From Amycolatopsis acidiphila (GTDB lineage Bacteria > Actinomycetota > Actinomycetes > Mycobacteriales > Pseudonocardiaceae), in NCBI RefSeq assembly GCF_021391495.1, contig NZ_CP090063.1, positions 2,480,001 through 2,544,000 of the forward strand: a DNA stretch of 64,000 bases, given 5' to 3'. Both the position numbers and the translations under genes were made by a program. The notes beneath the pieces are model-generated. The model searched no databases. It saw only the letters and a list, made by a program, of their open reading frames with translations, and was not told the origin of the DNA. Positions 26,014-33,860 of this stretch are shown here, piece after piece (position 1 is the first letter of the stretch; each line of letters opens with the position of its first letter).

Positions 26014-28823
26014 CAGTCCGCCAGCACCGGGACGGCCTGCTCGGCGTGGTCCACCGCCGCGCCCGCTGTCTTCAGCCCCACCTGCACCGCGGTCACCTTG
26101 TACTCCGGGCAGTTCGTGGCCCAGTCGGAGTTCTCCGTGGTCACCACGTTCGCGCCGGTGACGGGATGGTGGAACGTCGTGTACACGACGCCGACGGGCA
26201 TCCGGTCGGACAGCACGGCGTGCAGCGAGGTCTCGCCGACCCGGCTGGAGAGGGTGACCCGGTCGCCGTCGGCGATGCCGCGGACCTCGGCGTCGTGCGG
26301 ATGGATCTCCAGCACGTCCTCCGGGTGCCAGGCCACGTTGCCGGTCCGGCGGGTCTGCGCGCCGACGTTGTACTGCGACAGGATGCGCCCGGTCGTCAGG
26401 ATCAACGGGAAGCGGCGGGTGCTGCGCTCGCGGGTCGGCACGAACGGGGTCGGCACGAACCTGCCCTTGCCGCGGACGAAGCCGTCGACGTGCATGATCG
26501 GCGTGCCTTCGGGGGCGTTGTCGTTGCAGGGCCACTGCACGCTGCCGAGCTCGTCCAGCTTCTCGAACGACACCCCGGCGAACGTCGGGGTGAGCGCCGC
26601 GATCTCGGCCATGATCTCCCGCGGGTGCGAGTACTCCATCGGATAGCCCATCGCCTGCGCGATCTCGCAGACGATCTCCCATTCGTGCTTGCCGGTCTTC
26701 GGCGCCATCACCGGACGCACCCGGTTGATCCGTCGCTCGGCGTTGATGAAGGTGCCGTCCTTCTCCAGGAACGAGGTGCCGGGCAGGAACACGTGGGCGA
26801 ACCTGGCTGTCTCGTTGATGAACAGGTCCTGCACCACGACCAGGTCCATCGCCCGCAGCGCCGCCGTCACGTGCTTGGTGTTGGGGTCGGACTGCGCGAT
26901 GTCCTCGCCCTGCACGAACAGTGCGCGGAACGACCCGTCGATCGCGGCGTCGAACATGTTCGGGATCCGCAGCCCCGGCTCGGCCAGCAGCTCGCGGCCC
27001 CACACGTCCTCGAACACCGAGCGCACCGCGTCGTCGGCGATGTGCCGGTAGCCGGGCAGCTCGTGCGGGAACGAGCCCATGTCGCACGAGCCCTGCACGT
27101 TGTTCTGCCCGCGCAAGGGGTTCACGCCCACCCCGTCGCGGCCGATGTTGCCGGTGGCCATCGCGAGGTTGGCCATGCCGATCACCATCGTCGAGCCCTG
27201 GCTGTGCTCGGTGACGCCGAGACCGTAGTAGATCGCGGCGTTGCCGGCCGAGGCGTACAACCGCGCCGCCGCCCGCAGCTGCGCGGCCGGCACGCCGGAG
27301 ATCTCCTCCGTCGCCTCCGGGCTGTTCTCCGGGCCGGCGATGAACGCCGCCCACTCGTCGTATTCCTCACAGCGCTCGTCCACAAAGGACCTGTCGGCGA
27401 GCCCTTCGGTGACGATCACGTGTGCGAACGCGTTGACGACGGCGACGTTCGTGCCCGGCGCCAGCCGCAGATGATGTGCCGCCTCGACGTGCGGCGAGCG
27501 CACGAGGTCGATCCGGCGGGGGTCGATCACGATCAGCTGTGCGCCCTCGCGCAGCCGCCGCTTCATCCGCGAGGCGAACACCGGGTGCGCGTCGGTCGGG
27601 TTGGCGCCGATCACCACGATCACGTCGGCCTTCGCCACGGACCGGAAGTCCTGGGTGCCGGCGGAGGTGCCGAAGGTCTGCTTGAGCCCGTAGCCGGTGG
27701 GGGAGTGGCAGACGCGGGCGCAGGTGTCGACGTTGTTGTTGCCGAACGCGGCGCGCACCATCTTCTGCACCACGTAGACCTCTTCGTCGGTGCAGCGCGA
27801 CGACGTGATGCCGCCGATCGCGCCGACCCCGTGGCGTGCCTGGACCTCGCGCATCTTCTCGGCCACATAGCCGATCGCGGTGTCCCAGTCCACCTCGCGC
27901 CACTCGTCGTCGATGCTCTCGCGGACCATCGGGCTCAGCACCCGGTCGGGGTGCGTGGCGTAGCCGAACGCGAACCGGCCCTTGACGCAGGAATGCCCTT
28001 CGTTCGCGCCGCCGTCCTTGTACGGCACCATCCGCACCAGCTCGTCGCCGCGCAGCTCGGCCTTGAACGAGCAGCCGACCCCGCAGTAGGCGCACGTGGT
28101 GAGCACGCTACGGCTGGGCATCCCGAGGTCCACCACGGTCCGCTCCTCGAGCGTCGCGGTCGGGCAGGCCTGCACGCAGGCGCCGCAGGAGACGCATTCG
28201 GAGTCCATGAACAGCTCACCCGCGCCCGCGGACACCTTGGACTCGAACCCGCGGCCCTCGATCGTCAGCGCGAACGTGCCCTGGACCTCGCCGCACGCGC
28301 GGACGCAGCGGGAGCAGGCGATGCACTTCGACGGGTCGAAGTCGAAGTACGGGTTGGACGTGTCCTTGGGCTGGTCGAGGTGGTTCTCGCCCTCGTAGCC
28401 GTAGCGCACCTGCCGCAGGCCCACCGCACCGGACATGTCCTGCAGCTCGCAGTCCCCGTTCGCGGCGCAGGTCAGGCAGTCCAGCGGATGGTCGGAGATG
28501 TAGAGCTCCATCACGCCCTGGCGCAGCTTCTCCAGCCGCGAGGTCTGCGTGTGCACCTTCATCCCCTCGGCCACCGGCGTGGTGCACGAGGCGGGGGTGC
28601 CCTTGCGGCCGTCGATCTCGACCAGGCACAGCCGGCAGGACCCGAACGGCTCCAGGTTGTCGGTGGCGCACAGCTTCGGGATCTCCACCCCGCTCAGCGC
28701 CGCCGCGCGCATGACCGACGTGCCTTCGGGCACGGTGACGGGCAGGCCGTCGACCTCCAGCGACACGGTGGCGGGCCCGGCCTTCGCGGGGGTGCCGAGG
28801 TCGGGTTCCTTGAGCAAGCTCAT
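26013..28823 (-). CDS. fdsA: NAD-dependent formate dehydrogenase alpha (molybdenum) subunit
   Basis: 936 residues from ATG 28823. The order matches FdsA. A 2Fe-2S ferredoxin domain has Cys52, 63, 66 and 80, and a HisCys3 cluster motif has H112, C116, C119 and C125. Two 4Fe-4S ferredoxin sites follow (C167/170/173/177 and C210/213/216/220), then a Mo-bisMGD domain with its own 4Fe-4S site (C244, 247, 251, 279). The active-site ligand is Cys372 in CARVCHSPTG, so it is a cysteine, not selenocysteine, enzyme. It oxidises formate to CO2 and passes electrons to FdsBG and NAD+. ATGA overlaps join it to both neighbours. Confidence 0.93.
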   Translation of the reverse strand: MSLLKEPDLGTPAKAGPATVSLEVDGLPVTVPEGTSVMRAAALSGVEIPKLCATDNLEPFGSCRLCLVEIDGRKGTPASCTTPVAEGMKVHTQTSRLEKLRQGVMELYISDHPLDCLTCAANGDCELQDMSGAVGLRQVRYGYEGENHLDQPKDTSNPYFDFDPSKCIACSRCVRACGEVQGTFALTIEGRGFESKVSAGAGELFMDSECVSCGACVQACPTATLEERTVVDLGMPSRSVLTTCAYCGVGCSFKAELRGDELVRMVPYKDGGANEGHSCVKGRFAFGYATHPDRVLSPMVRESIDDEWREVDWDTAIGYVAEKMREVQARHGVGAIGGITSSRCTDEEVYVVQKMVRAAFGNNNVDTCARVCHSPTGYGLKQTFGTSAGTQDFRSVAKADVIVVIGANPTDAHPVFASRMKRRLREGAQLIVIDPRRIDLVRSPHVEAAHHLRLAPGTNVAVVNAFAHVIVTEGLADRSFVDERCEEYDEWAAFIAGPENSPEATEEISGVPAAQLRAAARLYASAGNAAIYYGLGVTEHSQGSTMVIGMANLAMATGNIGRDGVGVNPLRGQNNVQGSCDMGSFPHELPGYRHIADDAVRSVFEDVWGRELLAEPGLRIPNMFDAAIDGSFRALFVQGEDIAQSDPNTKHVTAALRAMDLVVVQDLFINETARFAHVFLPGTSFLEKDGTFINAERRINRVRPVMAPKTGKHEWEIVCEIAQAMGYPMEYSHPREIMAEIAALTPTFAGVSFEKLDELGSVQWPCNDNAPEGTPIMHVDGFVRGKGRFVPTPFVPTRERSTRRFPLILTTGRILSQYNVGAQTRRTGNVAWHPEDVLEIHPHDAEVRGIADGDRVTLSSRVGETSLHAVLSDRMPVGVVYTTFHHPVTGANVVTTENSDWATNCPEYKVTAVQVGLKTAGAAVDHAEQAVPVLAD

Positions 28824-30313
28824 GAGAAGTCCTCCGGGAAGTGCACCAGCGCGCTGCGCACCGGGTTGGGGGTCAGCCCGCCCATCGCACACAGCGAGCC
28901 GTCGGTCATGAGTTCACACAGGTCGCCCAGCAGGGCGAGGTTGCCGTCCCGGTCCTGGCCGGCGACGATCCGGTCGATCACCTCGACCCCGCGCACCGAG
29001 CCGACGCGGCAGGGAGTGCACTTGCCGCAGGACTCCTCGGCGCAGAACTCCATCGCGAAGCGGGCCATCTTCGCCATGTCCACGGTGTCGTCGAACACGA
29101 CGATCCCGCCGTGCCCGAGCATCGCGCCCGCCGCCGCGAACGCCTCGTAGTCCATCGGCAGGTCCAGCCCGCTCGCCGGAAGGTAGGCGCCCAGCGGGCC
29201 GCCGACCTGGACGGCACGGATGGGGCGGCCCGTGCGGGTGCCGCCGCCGAAGTCGTTGACCAGCTCGCCGAGGGTGATGCCGAACGCGGTCTCGAAGACG
29301 CCGCCGCGCGCGATGTTGCCCGCCAGCTGGAAGACCTGCGTGCCGCGTGAGCGCTCGACGCCGAGGTTCCGGTACGCCTCGGCACCCTCGGCGAGGATCG
29401 CCGGGACCGACGCGAGCGTGAGCACGTTGTTGACCACGGTCGGCTTGCCGAACAGGCCGGTGATCGCCGGGATCGGCGGTTTAGCCCGTACCATCCCGCG
29501 CTTGCCCTCCAGGCTCTCCAGCATGGAGGTCTCTTCGCCGCAGATGTACGCGCCCGCCCCGACCCGCACGAACAGGTCGAACCTCGTGCCGGAGCCGAGG
29601 ATGTCCTCGCCCAGCCAGTTCTCCGCACGCGCCTTCTCGATGGCCTCGCGCAGTACGCGGACGGCGTCGGGATATTCGGAGCGGATGTAGACGTAGCCCT
29701 CGGTCGCGCCGACCGCGTACGCGGCGATCGTCATGCCTTCGATGAGGCAGAACGGGTCGCCCTCCATCAGCATCCGGTCGGCGAACGTGCCGCTGTCGCC
29801 CTCGTCGGCGTTGCAGCACACGAACTTCAGCTCGTCCGGTGTGTCGGCCACGGTCTTCCACTTGATGCCCGCGGGAAAGCCCGCACCGCCGCGGCCGCGC
29901 AGGCCGGACTCGGTGACCGCGGCGACGACGTCCTGCGGATCCCGGGCCAGCGCGTTGCGCAGGCCCGCGAGGCCGCCGTGCCGCTGGTAGTCCTCTGTGG
30001 ACAGTGGGTCGGTCACGCCGACCCTGGCGAAGCACAGCCGGGTCTGCGCCCGCAGCCAGGGCAGGTCATCGACCGGTCCCTGGCAGAGCGCGTGCCGCTC
30101 GCCCGCTTCGAGGATGGCGGGGACAGCGTCGGGGGTGACCGGTCCGTAGCCGACGCGGCCGCGGTCGGTCTCGAGCTCCACGAACGGTTCCAGCCACAGC
30201 ATGCCGCGCGAACCGTTGCGCACCACCGTCGCGCCTTCGGCTTCGAGCGCGGCGGCCACCAGGTCCGCGCCGACGGAGCGGGCGGCCGAGTCGCCGGGGA
30301 CGTAGACCTTCAT
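28820..30313 (-). CDS. fdsB: Formate dehydrogenase beta subunit (NuoF-like, FMN/NAD site)
   Basis: 497 residues. An N-terminal thioredoxin-like domain without cluster cysteines (about 1-95) is followed by the NuoF core: GLRGRGGAGFPAGIKW (FMN/NADH binding), CCNADEGDSGTFADR and GAYICGEETSMLESLEG. The 4Fe-4S motif ESCGKCTPCRVGS is near the C-terminus. It transfers electrons from the iron-sulfur chain to NAD+. The start overlaps the fdsG stop by 4 bases and its stop overlaps the fdsA start. Confidence 0.93.
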   Translation of the reverse strand: MKVYVPGDSAARSVGADLVAAALEAEGATVVRNGSRGMLWLEPFVELETDRGRVGYGPVTPDAVPAILEAGERHALCQGPVDDLPWLRAQTRLCFARVGVTDPLSTEDYQRHGGLAGLRNALARDPQDVVAAVTESGLRGRGGAGFPAGIKWKTVADTPDELKFVCCNADEGDSGTFADRMLMEGDPFCLIEGMTIAAYAVGATEGYVYIRSEYPDAVRVLREAIEKARAENWLGEDILGSGTRFDLFVRVGAGAYICGEETSMLESLEGKRGMVRAKPPIPAITGLFGKPTVVNNVLTLASVPAILAEGAEAYRNLGVERSRGTQVFQLAGNIARGGVFETAFGITLGELVNDFGGGTRTGRPIRAVQVGGPLGAYLPASGLDLPMDYEAFAAAGAMLGHGGIVVFDDTVDMAKMARFAMEFCAEESCGKCTPCRVGSVRGVEVIDRIVAGQDRDGNLALLGDLCELMTDGSLCAMGGLTPNPVRSALVHFPEDFS

Positions 30314-30858
30314 GAAGCCGCCGTTTCCGTCGCGAGGACCGTGTCGAGCCGGGCCGGGTCGAGGTGCCCGTACAGCCGCCCGTTGACCTGGGCGGCCGGG
30401 CCGAGCGCGCAGTTGCCGAGGCAGAAGACCTGGTTGAGGGTGATCGAGCCGTCGGGGGTGGTCTGGCCGAGCTTGATGCCGAGGACCTGTTCGGCGTGTG
30501 CGACGAGCCGTTCCGCGCCGACGGACTGACAGGCCTCCGCCCGGCAGAGGCGGACGTCGGTGCGCCCGCCCGGCTCGGCGCGGAAGTCGGTGTAGAAGGT
30601 GACCACGCCGTGCACGTCGGCGCGGGAGATGTTGAGCTCCGCGGCCAGCAGGGGGACGACCTCCTGGTCGACGCAGCCGAACTCGGCCTGGATGGCGTGC
30701 AGGATCGGCAGCAGGGCCCCGCGCTGGTCTCGGTGCGCGGCGACGACAGCCCGCACGCGCTCGGCGACGCCGGCCGGCGGACCTGTGCTCGAGTGCCCCT
30801 GATCATCGGTGCTGCCGGTGCGCCCGCGGTCCGCGGCGCCGTGTCCGTCCACCGTCAC
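30310..30858 (-). CDS. fdsG: Formate dehydrogenase gamma subunit (NuoE-like 2Fe-2S)
   Basis: 182 residues from GTG 30858, chosen because GGAGGG lies 7 bases upstream; ATG 30888 in frame would add ten residues. A disordered start is followed by the NuoE fold, with AVVAAHRDQRGALLPILHAI and ISRADVHGVVTFYTDF. The 2Fe-2S ligands are CRAEACQSVG and CLGNCALGPA. It is the first gene of the fdsGBAD operon. No fdhD or molybdenum-cofactor gene lies next to the operon. Confidence 0.9.
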   Translation of the reverse strand: MTVDGHGAADRGRTGSTDDQGHSSTGPPAGVAERVRAVVAAHRDQRGALLPILHAIQAEFGCVDQEVVPLLAAELNISRADVHGVVTFYTDFRAEPGGRTDVRLCRAEACQSVGAERLVAHAEQVLGIKLGQTTPDGSITLNQVFCLGNCALGPAAQVNGRLYGHLDPARLDTVLATETAAS

Positions 30859-30885
30859 TACCGTCCCTCCGCTCCGAGGTCGGTC

Positions 30886-30896
30886 CATACTGTATG
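30886..30896. promoter_or_regulatory. Small inverted repeat upstream of fdsG
   Basis: CATAC-T-GTATG is an 11-base inverted repeat 28 bases upstream of the fdsG start. On the minus strand it contains TACAGT, which could act as a -10. It is an AT-richer patch in GC-rich DNA and could be an operator of a GntR-type regulator, but no regulator gene is adjacent. Weak evidence. Confidence 0.3.
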
Positions 30897-31060
30897 CAAC
30901 GACGGTAACCGGCCGGGCGCCCGAAGGGAAGGGGCCGTCCGGGTTCGGCCTCCCGGACGCCGGGTCACAAAGGGGGCGGAACAGCTGTGTTCAGGGGGTT
31001 TCCGTGCGGCATCGGGCGGCCGGGCCGGCAAGGAAAGCCGTGGTCTTCCATGGGACGGAA

Positions 31061-31087
31061 GGCCGCCTCCCGCGCGGGGAGGCGGCC
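31061..31087 (-). terminator. Strong GC hairpin after the uronate dehydrogenase gene
   Basis: GGCCGCCTCCC and GGGAGGCGGCC form an 11-base perfect stem with a 5-base loop, ending 6 bases past the minus-strand stop at 31094. A T-poor, purely stem-type terminator like this is common in actinomycetes. It would separate the uronate locus from the fds operon. Confidence 0.7.
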
Positions 31088-31093
31088 GCCGCG

Positions 31094-31873
31094 TCAGTTG
31101 GGGATGCCCAGGGGAGTCGTGGTGAACGGCCCGCCGACGTACTTCGCCGCGGCACCGGTCGGGGCCGGGCCGGTGATCTCCGCCGCGAACTTCTCCGCGT
31201 CGTCCAGTGACCGGTAGCCCAGCGCCTCCGCCTCGGCGAGGGAGTAGACGCGCCGCGTGTTGTCCGAAACCCCCCAGACCACCCGGTATCCCGGCGACGG
31301 GAACGTCAGGCACGCCTCGAACAACCGGCCGGCGTCGTCGGGGGAGAGCCACGTCGCGAGCCCGCGCACGCCCGGCGGGCGCTCGAAGCACGAACCGATC
31401 CGGATGCAGACCACGTCCATCCCGAACCGCGAGTGGTACAGGCTGCCCAGCGCCTCGATCGCCGCCTTGCTTACGCCGTAGAAGGTGTCCGGCCGCGGTG
31501 TCGACTCCGCCGGCAGCTCCTCGGTGACCTCACGGAATCCCACCGCGTGGTTGCTCGACGCCAGGATCACCCGCGGCACACCGGCCTTCTGCGCGGCCTC
31601 CAGGACGGTCTGCGTACCGGTGATGTTGACCTCGACCGTCTCGGCCCACGAGTTCTCCCGGCTGTGCCCGCCGAGGTGGATCACCGCGTCCACGTCGTGG
31701 CACGCGACGGCCATCGCCTCCGGGTCGGTGACCGAACCCGTCAGCACCTCCTCCTCGGCCAGGGCCTGCGGTGCGGTGACGTCCAGCAGCCGCAGGACCC
31801 GTCCGTCGCGGCGCAGGCGGGGCCGCAGCAGGGTGGCGACCCCGCCGGCGGCACCGGTGAGCAGAACGCGCAT
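31094..31873 (-). CDS. NAD-dependent epimerase/dehydratase-family protein, probable uronate dehydrogenase
   Basis: 259 residues from ATG 31873. Extended SDR with Rossmann motif LLTGAAGGVATLLRPRL (GxxGxxG), ASSNHAVGF and catalytic YGVSK. It continues to IRIGSCFERPPGVRGLATWLS. Length and blocks resemble hexuronate dehydrogenase (Udh), which oxidises glucuronate or galacturonate to the aldarolactone with NAD+. The nearby 2-oxoglutarate-semialdehyde dehydrogenase supports an oxidative uronate route. It is separated from the upstream IclR gene by 11 bases, probably co-transcribed. Confidence 0.78.
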   Translation of the reverse strand: MRVLLTGAAGGVATLLRPRLRRDGRVLRLLDVTAPQALAEEEVLTGSVTDPEAMAVACHDVDAVIHLGGHSRENSWAETVEVNITGTQTVLEAAQKAGVPRVILASSNHAVGFREVTEELPAESTPRPDTFYGVSKAAIEALGSLYHSRFGMDVVCIRIGSCFERPPGVRGLATWLSPDDAGRLFEACLTFPSPGYRVVWGVSDNTRRVYSLAEAEALGYRSLDDAEKFAAEITGPAPTGAAAKYVGGPFTTTPLGIPN

Positions 31874-31884
31874 TGTCCTCCCTC

Positions 31885-32673
31885 TCAACGGATTCCGGCG
31901 CGGCGCAGCTGCCCGCCCAGGTCTGCGGCGGTCTCCGCGAGCAGCTCGCCCACGTGCTTCGCCTCGGCGTCGGTGATCTCGCCGACGGGGATGGAGCAGC
32001 TCATCGCGTCGGTGCCCGGGATCCGGTACGGCACGACGGCCGCCACGCAGCGCACCCCCCGCGTCCCCTCCTCGACCTCGGCCCCGAACCCGCGCCTGCG
32101 GGTGGCCTCGCACTCGGCGAGCAGCCCCTCCAGCGACGTGATCGTGCGCGGCGTCAGCGCGGGCAGCTCCGCCGGGAGCAGGGCGGCGATCTCGTCCTGC
32201 GTCAGCTCCGCCAGCAGTGCCTTGCCCAGCGCGGTGGCGTGCGCGGGCAGCGTACGACCGACACGGGACACCAGATGCGTGGAATGCCGGGACTCGCGGG
32301 TCTCGAGGTAGACGACCTCCGCGCCGTCGCGGCGGGCGTAGTGGGCGGTGAACCCGGTCCGCTCGCGCACGGACTCCAGGGCCTCGGTGGCGAACGGGAT
32401 CGCCGGGTCGCGGTCCAGATACGCCGTGCCGCAGATCAGCGCGCGGACGCCGAGGCGGTACCGGGCGGAGCCCGGGTCGGCCTCGAGCCAGCCGGCCTCG
32501 TACAGCGTGCGCAGCAGGCCGTGCAGGCTGGAGCGGGGGAAACCGGTCTTCGCGTGCAGGTCCGACAATGACAGCCAGGCGCCCTGCGCGGCGAAGGTTT
32601 CGAGGAGCTCGACGGTACGCCGAGCGGACTTGACCCCCGCGGGCTCGGCCGCCGCCCCTGCCGGTTCCGTCAT
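31885..32673 (-). CDS. IclR-family transcriptional regulator
   Basis: 262 residues. The N-terminal winged helix has SARRTVELLETFAAQG and LSDLHAKTGFPRSSLHGLLRTLYEAGWL (about 15-60). The C-terminal GAF-like effector domain has LPAHATALGKALLAEL and GVRCVAAVVPYRIPG. It is divergent from the unknown gene at 32775 and from the semialdehyde dehydrogenase, and co-directional with the uronate dehydrogenase gene. It likely controls both arms from the 100-base spacer. The ligand is probably a sugar acid, by context. Confidence 0.9.
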   Translation of the reverse strand: MTEPAGAAAEPAGVKSARRTVELLETFAAQGAWLSLSDLHAKTGFPRSSLHGLLRTLYEAGWLEADPGSARYRLGVRALICGTAYLDRDPAIPFATEALESVRERTGFTAHYARRDGAEVVYLETRESRHSTHLVSRVGRTLPAHATALGKALLAELTQDEIAALLPAELPALTPRTITSLEGLLAECEATRRRGFGAEVEEGTRGVRCVAAVVPYRIPGTDAMSCSIPVGEITDAEAKHVGELLAETAADLGGQLRRAGIR

Positions 32674-32686
32674 GAAACGCCCTCCG

Positions 32687-32715
32687 TTGACTTGTGACCG
32701 CCGCCATACTAGCGT
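32687..32715 (+). promoter_or_regulatory. Candidate promoter for the 32775 gene
   Basis: TTGACT (32687-32692) and TAGCGT (32710-32715) with a 17-base spacer lie in the IclR/unknown-gene divergent spacer. This predicts a leader of about 50 bases that carries the inverted repeat at 32744-32761. Confidence 0.4.
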
Positions 32716-32743
32716 TCCCAGACGCTGTTCGCATCGACGAATA

Positions 32744-32761
32744 TGTTCCTATATATGAACA
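32744..32761. promoter_or_regulatory. TGTTC-N8-GAACA inverted repeat, possible IclR operator
   Basis: TGTTC and GAACA flank an AT-rich 8-base spacer (CTATATAT) in otherwise GC-rich DNA, between the divergent IclR and unknown genes. A further TGTTC occurs at 32726-32730. IclR proteins commonly bind such short, spaced inverted repeats beside their own genes. The assignment is by position. Confidence 0.45.
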
Positions 32762-32774
32762 CGCGGGAGCGCTC

Positions 32775-33848
32775 GTGAAGGTGACCGGCTACGCCTACCC
32801 CTGGGACGTCACAGAACCCGGCTTCGTCGACCGGGTGCGGGAGCTGGGCGTGAACGAGGTCGCGGTGGCCGTCAGCTACCACTCGGCGCGAGCCGCGACG
32901 CCCTGGTCGCGCGCCCGCACGGCGGTGCACGCCCGGCACGCCGCGTACTACCGGCCCGTCCGCGACGACCGCTGGTCGCGGCTGCGGCCGCACCGCCCGG
33001 ACTGGGTGGACTCACCGGACAGTGCCGGCGAAGCAGTCGCCCTGCTGAACGAGGCCGGCCTGCCCACGGCGGCCTGGCTGGTGCTGACGCACAACTCGGT
33101 GCTGGGCAACGAGTTTCCCGAGCTGACCGTGCGGAACTGTTTCGGCGAACGCTATCCCTGGGCCCTGTGCCCGTCGCGGGAAGAGGTCCGGGACTACGCC
33201 GTGACGCTGGTCGAGGAGTCCCTCGCCGGCCTGGACGTGTCCTCGGTCGTGCTCGAGGCGTGCGGGCAGCTCGGCGCGGTGCACCAGTGCGAGCACGAGA
33301 AGACCGACGCGGTGTGGTCGCCGGTGGTGGCGAAGCTGTTGTCGGTGTGCTGTTGTGACGCCTGCGGGGTCGACGACGGCTTCCGCGACGACGTGCTCCG
33401 CTTGATCGCGACCGGTGACCTCACGATCCGCGAAGACCCGGCCCTGCGCGAAGAACTGCTCACGGCGCGGCACGCCGCGGCCGATCTGCTGCGCCGGTCG
33501 GTCCTGGCGCGCGTCGACCGGCCGGTGGCGCTGCACGGCGATCTCGACCCGTGGGCCACCGGCGCGCTGCCCGGGCTGACCCCGGCGGCGGCCGAAGAGG
33601 CCGGCACCGTCGTGCTGCCCTGCTGGCAGCCAGGAGCCGACCTCGTCGCGAGCGCGCGCGCTCGGCTACCGTCGTCGGTGAAGATCGGTGCTTACGTCAC
33701 GGCGCTCGGGGCCGCGTCCGGCCTGAAGGACTACGCCGGGCGGCTGCGCGAGGCCGGGGCGGACGAACTGCACCTGTACCACCTCGGGCTCGCCGGGCCG
33801 GGGCGGTGGGACGAGATGCGAGGGGCCGTGGCAGCCGCCACGGCCTGA
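32775..33848 (+). CDS. Uncharacterised protein in the oxidative uronate locus
   Basis: 357 residues from GTG 32775, with GGGAG 7-11 bases upstream. I do not recognise a named family. It begins KVTGYAYPWDVTEPGFVDRV and has regular strand/helix alternation with VNEVAVAVSYHSAR, PTAAWLVLTHNS, LCPSREEVRDYAV, VVLEACGQLGAV and a Cys cluster LSVCCCDACG. This looks like a TIM-barrel, glycosidase-like fold. Polar/acidic residues follow predicted strands (LEAC, LHGDLDPWA), but catalysis cannot be assigned. Only 12 bases separate it from the semialdehyde dehydrogenase gene, so the two are one operon, probably under the IclR regulator. A sugar-acid or glycoside substrate is a guess. Confidence 0.75.
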   Translation: MKVTGYAYPWDVTEPGFVDRVRELGVNEVAVAVSYHSARAATPWSRARTAVHARHAAYYRPVRDDRWSRLRPHRPDWVDSPDSAGEAVALLNEAGLPTAAWLVLTHNSVLGNEFPELTVRNCFGERYPWALCPSREEVRDYAVTLVEESLAGLDVSSVVLEACGQLGAVHQCEHEKTDAVWSPVVAKLLSVCCCDACGVDDGFRDDVLRLIATGDLTIREDPALREELLTARHAAADLLRRSVLARVDRPVALHGDLDPWATGALPGLTPAAAEEAGTVVLPCWQPGADLVASARARLPSSVKIGAYVTALGAASGLKDYAGRLREAGADELHLYHLGLAGPGRWDEMRGAVAAATA

Positions 33849-33860
33849 AGGAAGGGAAGT

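Noticed and set aside
26046..29150. 1034-residue open frame antisense to fdsA/fdsB
   Set aside because: Spurious high-GC frame opposite genes with clear Fe-S motifs.
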